Assembly (NCBI GenBank): GCA_020049245.1
Contig: JAIFLB010000027.1
Location: forward strand, 1 to 6,715
From: Betaproteobacteria bacterium
GTDB taxonomy: Bacteria > Pseudomonadota > Gammaproteobacteria > Burkholderiales > Thiobacillaceae
DNA length: 6,715 nucleotides
Direction: 5' to 3'
Under the pieces are notes generated by a model. It saw nothing but the letters and a program-made list of their open reading frames with translations, was not told where the DNA came from and searched no databases. Below, piece by piece: positions 6,568 through 6,715 of this stretch. A program made the position numbers and the translations under genes. Within the stretch, counting starts at the first letter, position 1; the number at the start of each line of letters is the position of its first letter.

Positions 6568-6715
6568 GGGCGTCTTTGCGGGTCAGTCGGGTCGGGGTCG
6601 AACTGTTTCATGCCATCTGTTCCAATCCTATGCGAATTTGCGTAAGCGAAGATGCCTAAACTTTTGGCGGGCTATCCGCATATGCGGACAGAAATTCCCG
6701 CAGAGGTGGCTGTCT
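6568..6715. other. Right-edge region without an assigned gene
   Basis: No recognisable gene lies in these 148 bases. On the minus strand a frame entering from the right edge stops at TAG (6656-6658) after 19 residues (RQPPLREFLSAYADSPPKV), which could be the C-terminus of an upstream gene about 90 bases from DUF58. On the plus strand an ATG at 6653 opens a frame running off the edge (MPKLLAGYPHMRTEIPAEVA), which could instead be the start of a divergent gene. The two overlap, so at most one is likely real. TCCGCATATGCGGA at 6675-6688 is a perfect 14-base palindrome. I found no convincing promoter for the DUF58 unit. Confidence 0.4.

Noticed and set aside
6675..6688. Perfect 14-base palindrome TCCGCATATGCGGA
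   Set aside because: A palindrome of this length is roughly expected by chance in a window this long, and no promoter elements surround it.

Overview
The window most resembles the chromosome of a betaproteobacterium (moderately GC-rich; the SMC-loader pair scpA-scpB followed by rluB, and a DUF58/TgpA-type transglutaminase pair of the sort common in beta- and gammaproteobacteria). No ribosomal RNA, tRNA, CRISPR array or complete insertion sequence is visible. The genus cannot be fixed from this stretch.

Layout. Bases 1-591 hold no convincing intact gene; they contain a coding-looking but start-less fragment (275-466) and may be decayed accessory DNA. From 592 a tightly packed plus-strand cluster begins: a ribbon-helix-helix antitoxin (592-861), a ParE/RelE-fold toxin (861-1136), scpA (1136-1987), scpB (1977-2555) and, after a 73-base gap, rluB (2629-3573). 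The antitoxin-toxin and toxin-scpA junctions are both one-base TGATG stop/start overlaps, and scpA and scpB overlap by 11 bases. A hairpin around the rluB stop codon is a plausible terminator. Facing it on the minus strand is a two-gene unit read from right to left: a DUF58 protein (6567-5596) and a TgpA-like membrane transglutaminase (5609-3600), overlapping by 14 bases. The last 148 bases hold no identifiable gene, only the possible end of another minus-strand frame and the possible start of a plus-strand frame.

How the genes work together. ScpA and ScpB form the kleisin/kite part of the SMC condensin that organises and segregates the chromosome; RluB makes a pseudouridine in 23S rRNA and is an old neighbour of scpAB rather than a functional partner. 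The most unusual feature is that a toxin-antitoxin module sits directly in front of scpA with no gap, so the scpA ribosome binding site lies inside the toxin gene and scpAB may depend on the module's transcription and translation. DUF58 and the TgpA-like protein form a conserved pair usually accompanied by a MoxR AAA+ ATPase, which is not recognisable here next to DUF58. No wholly new system is evident; the TA-condensin coupling is the best lead.
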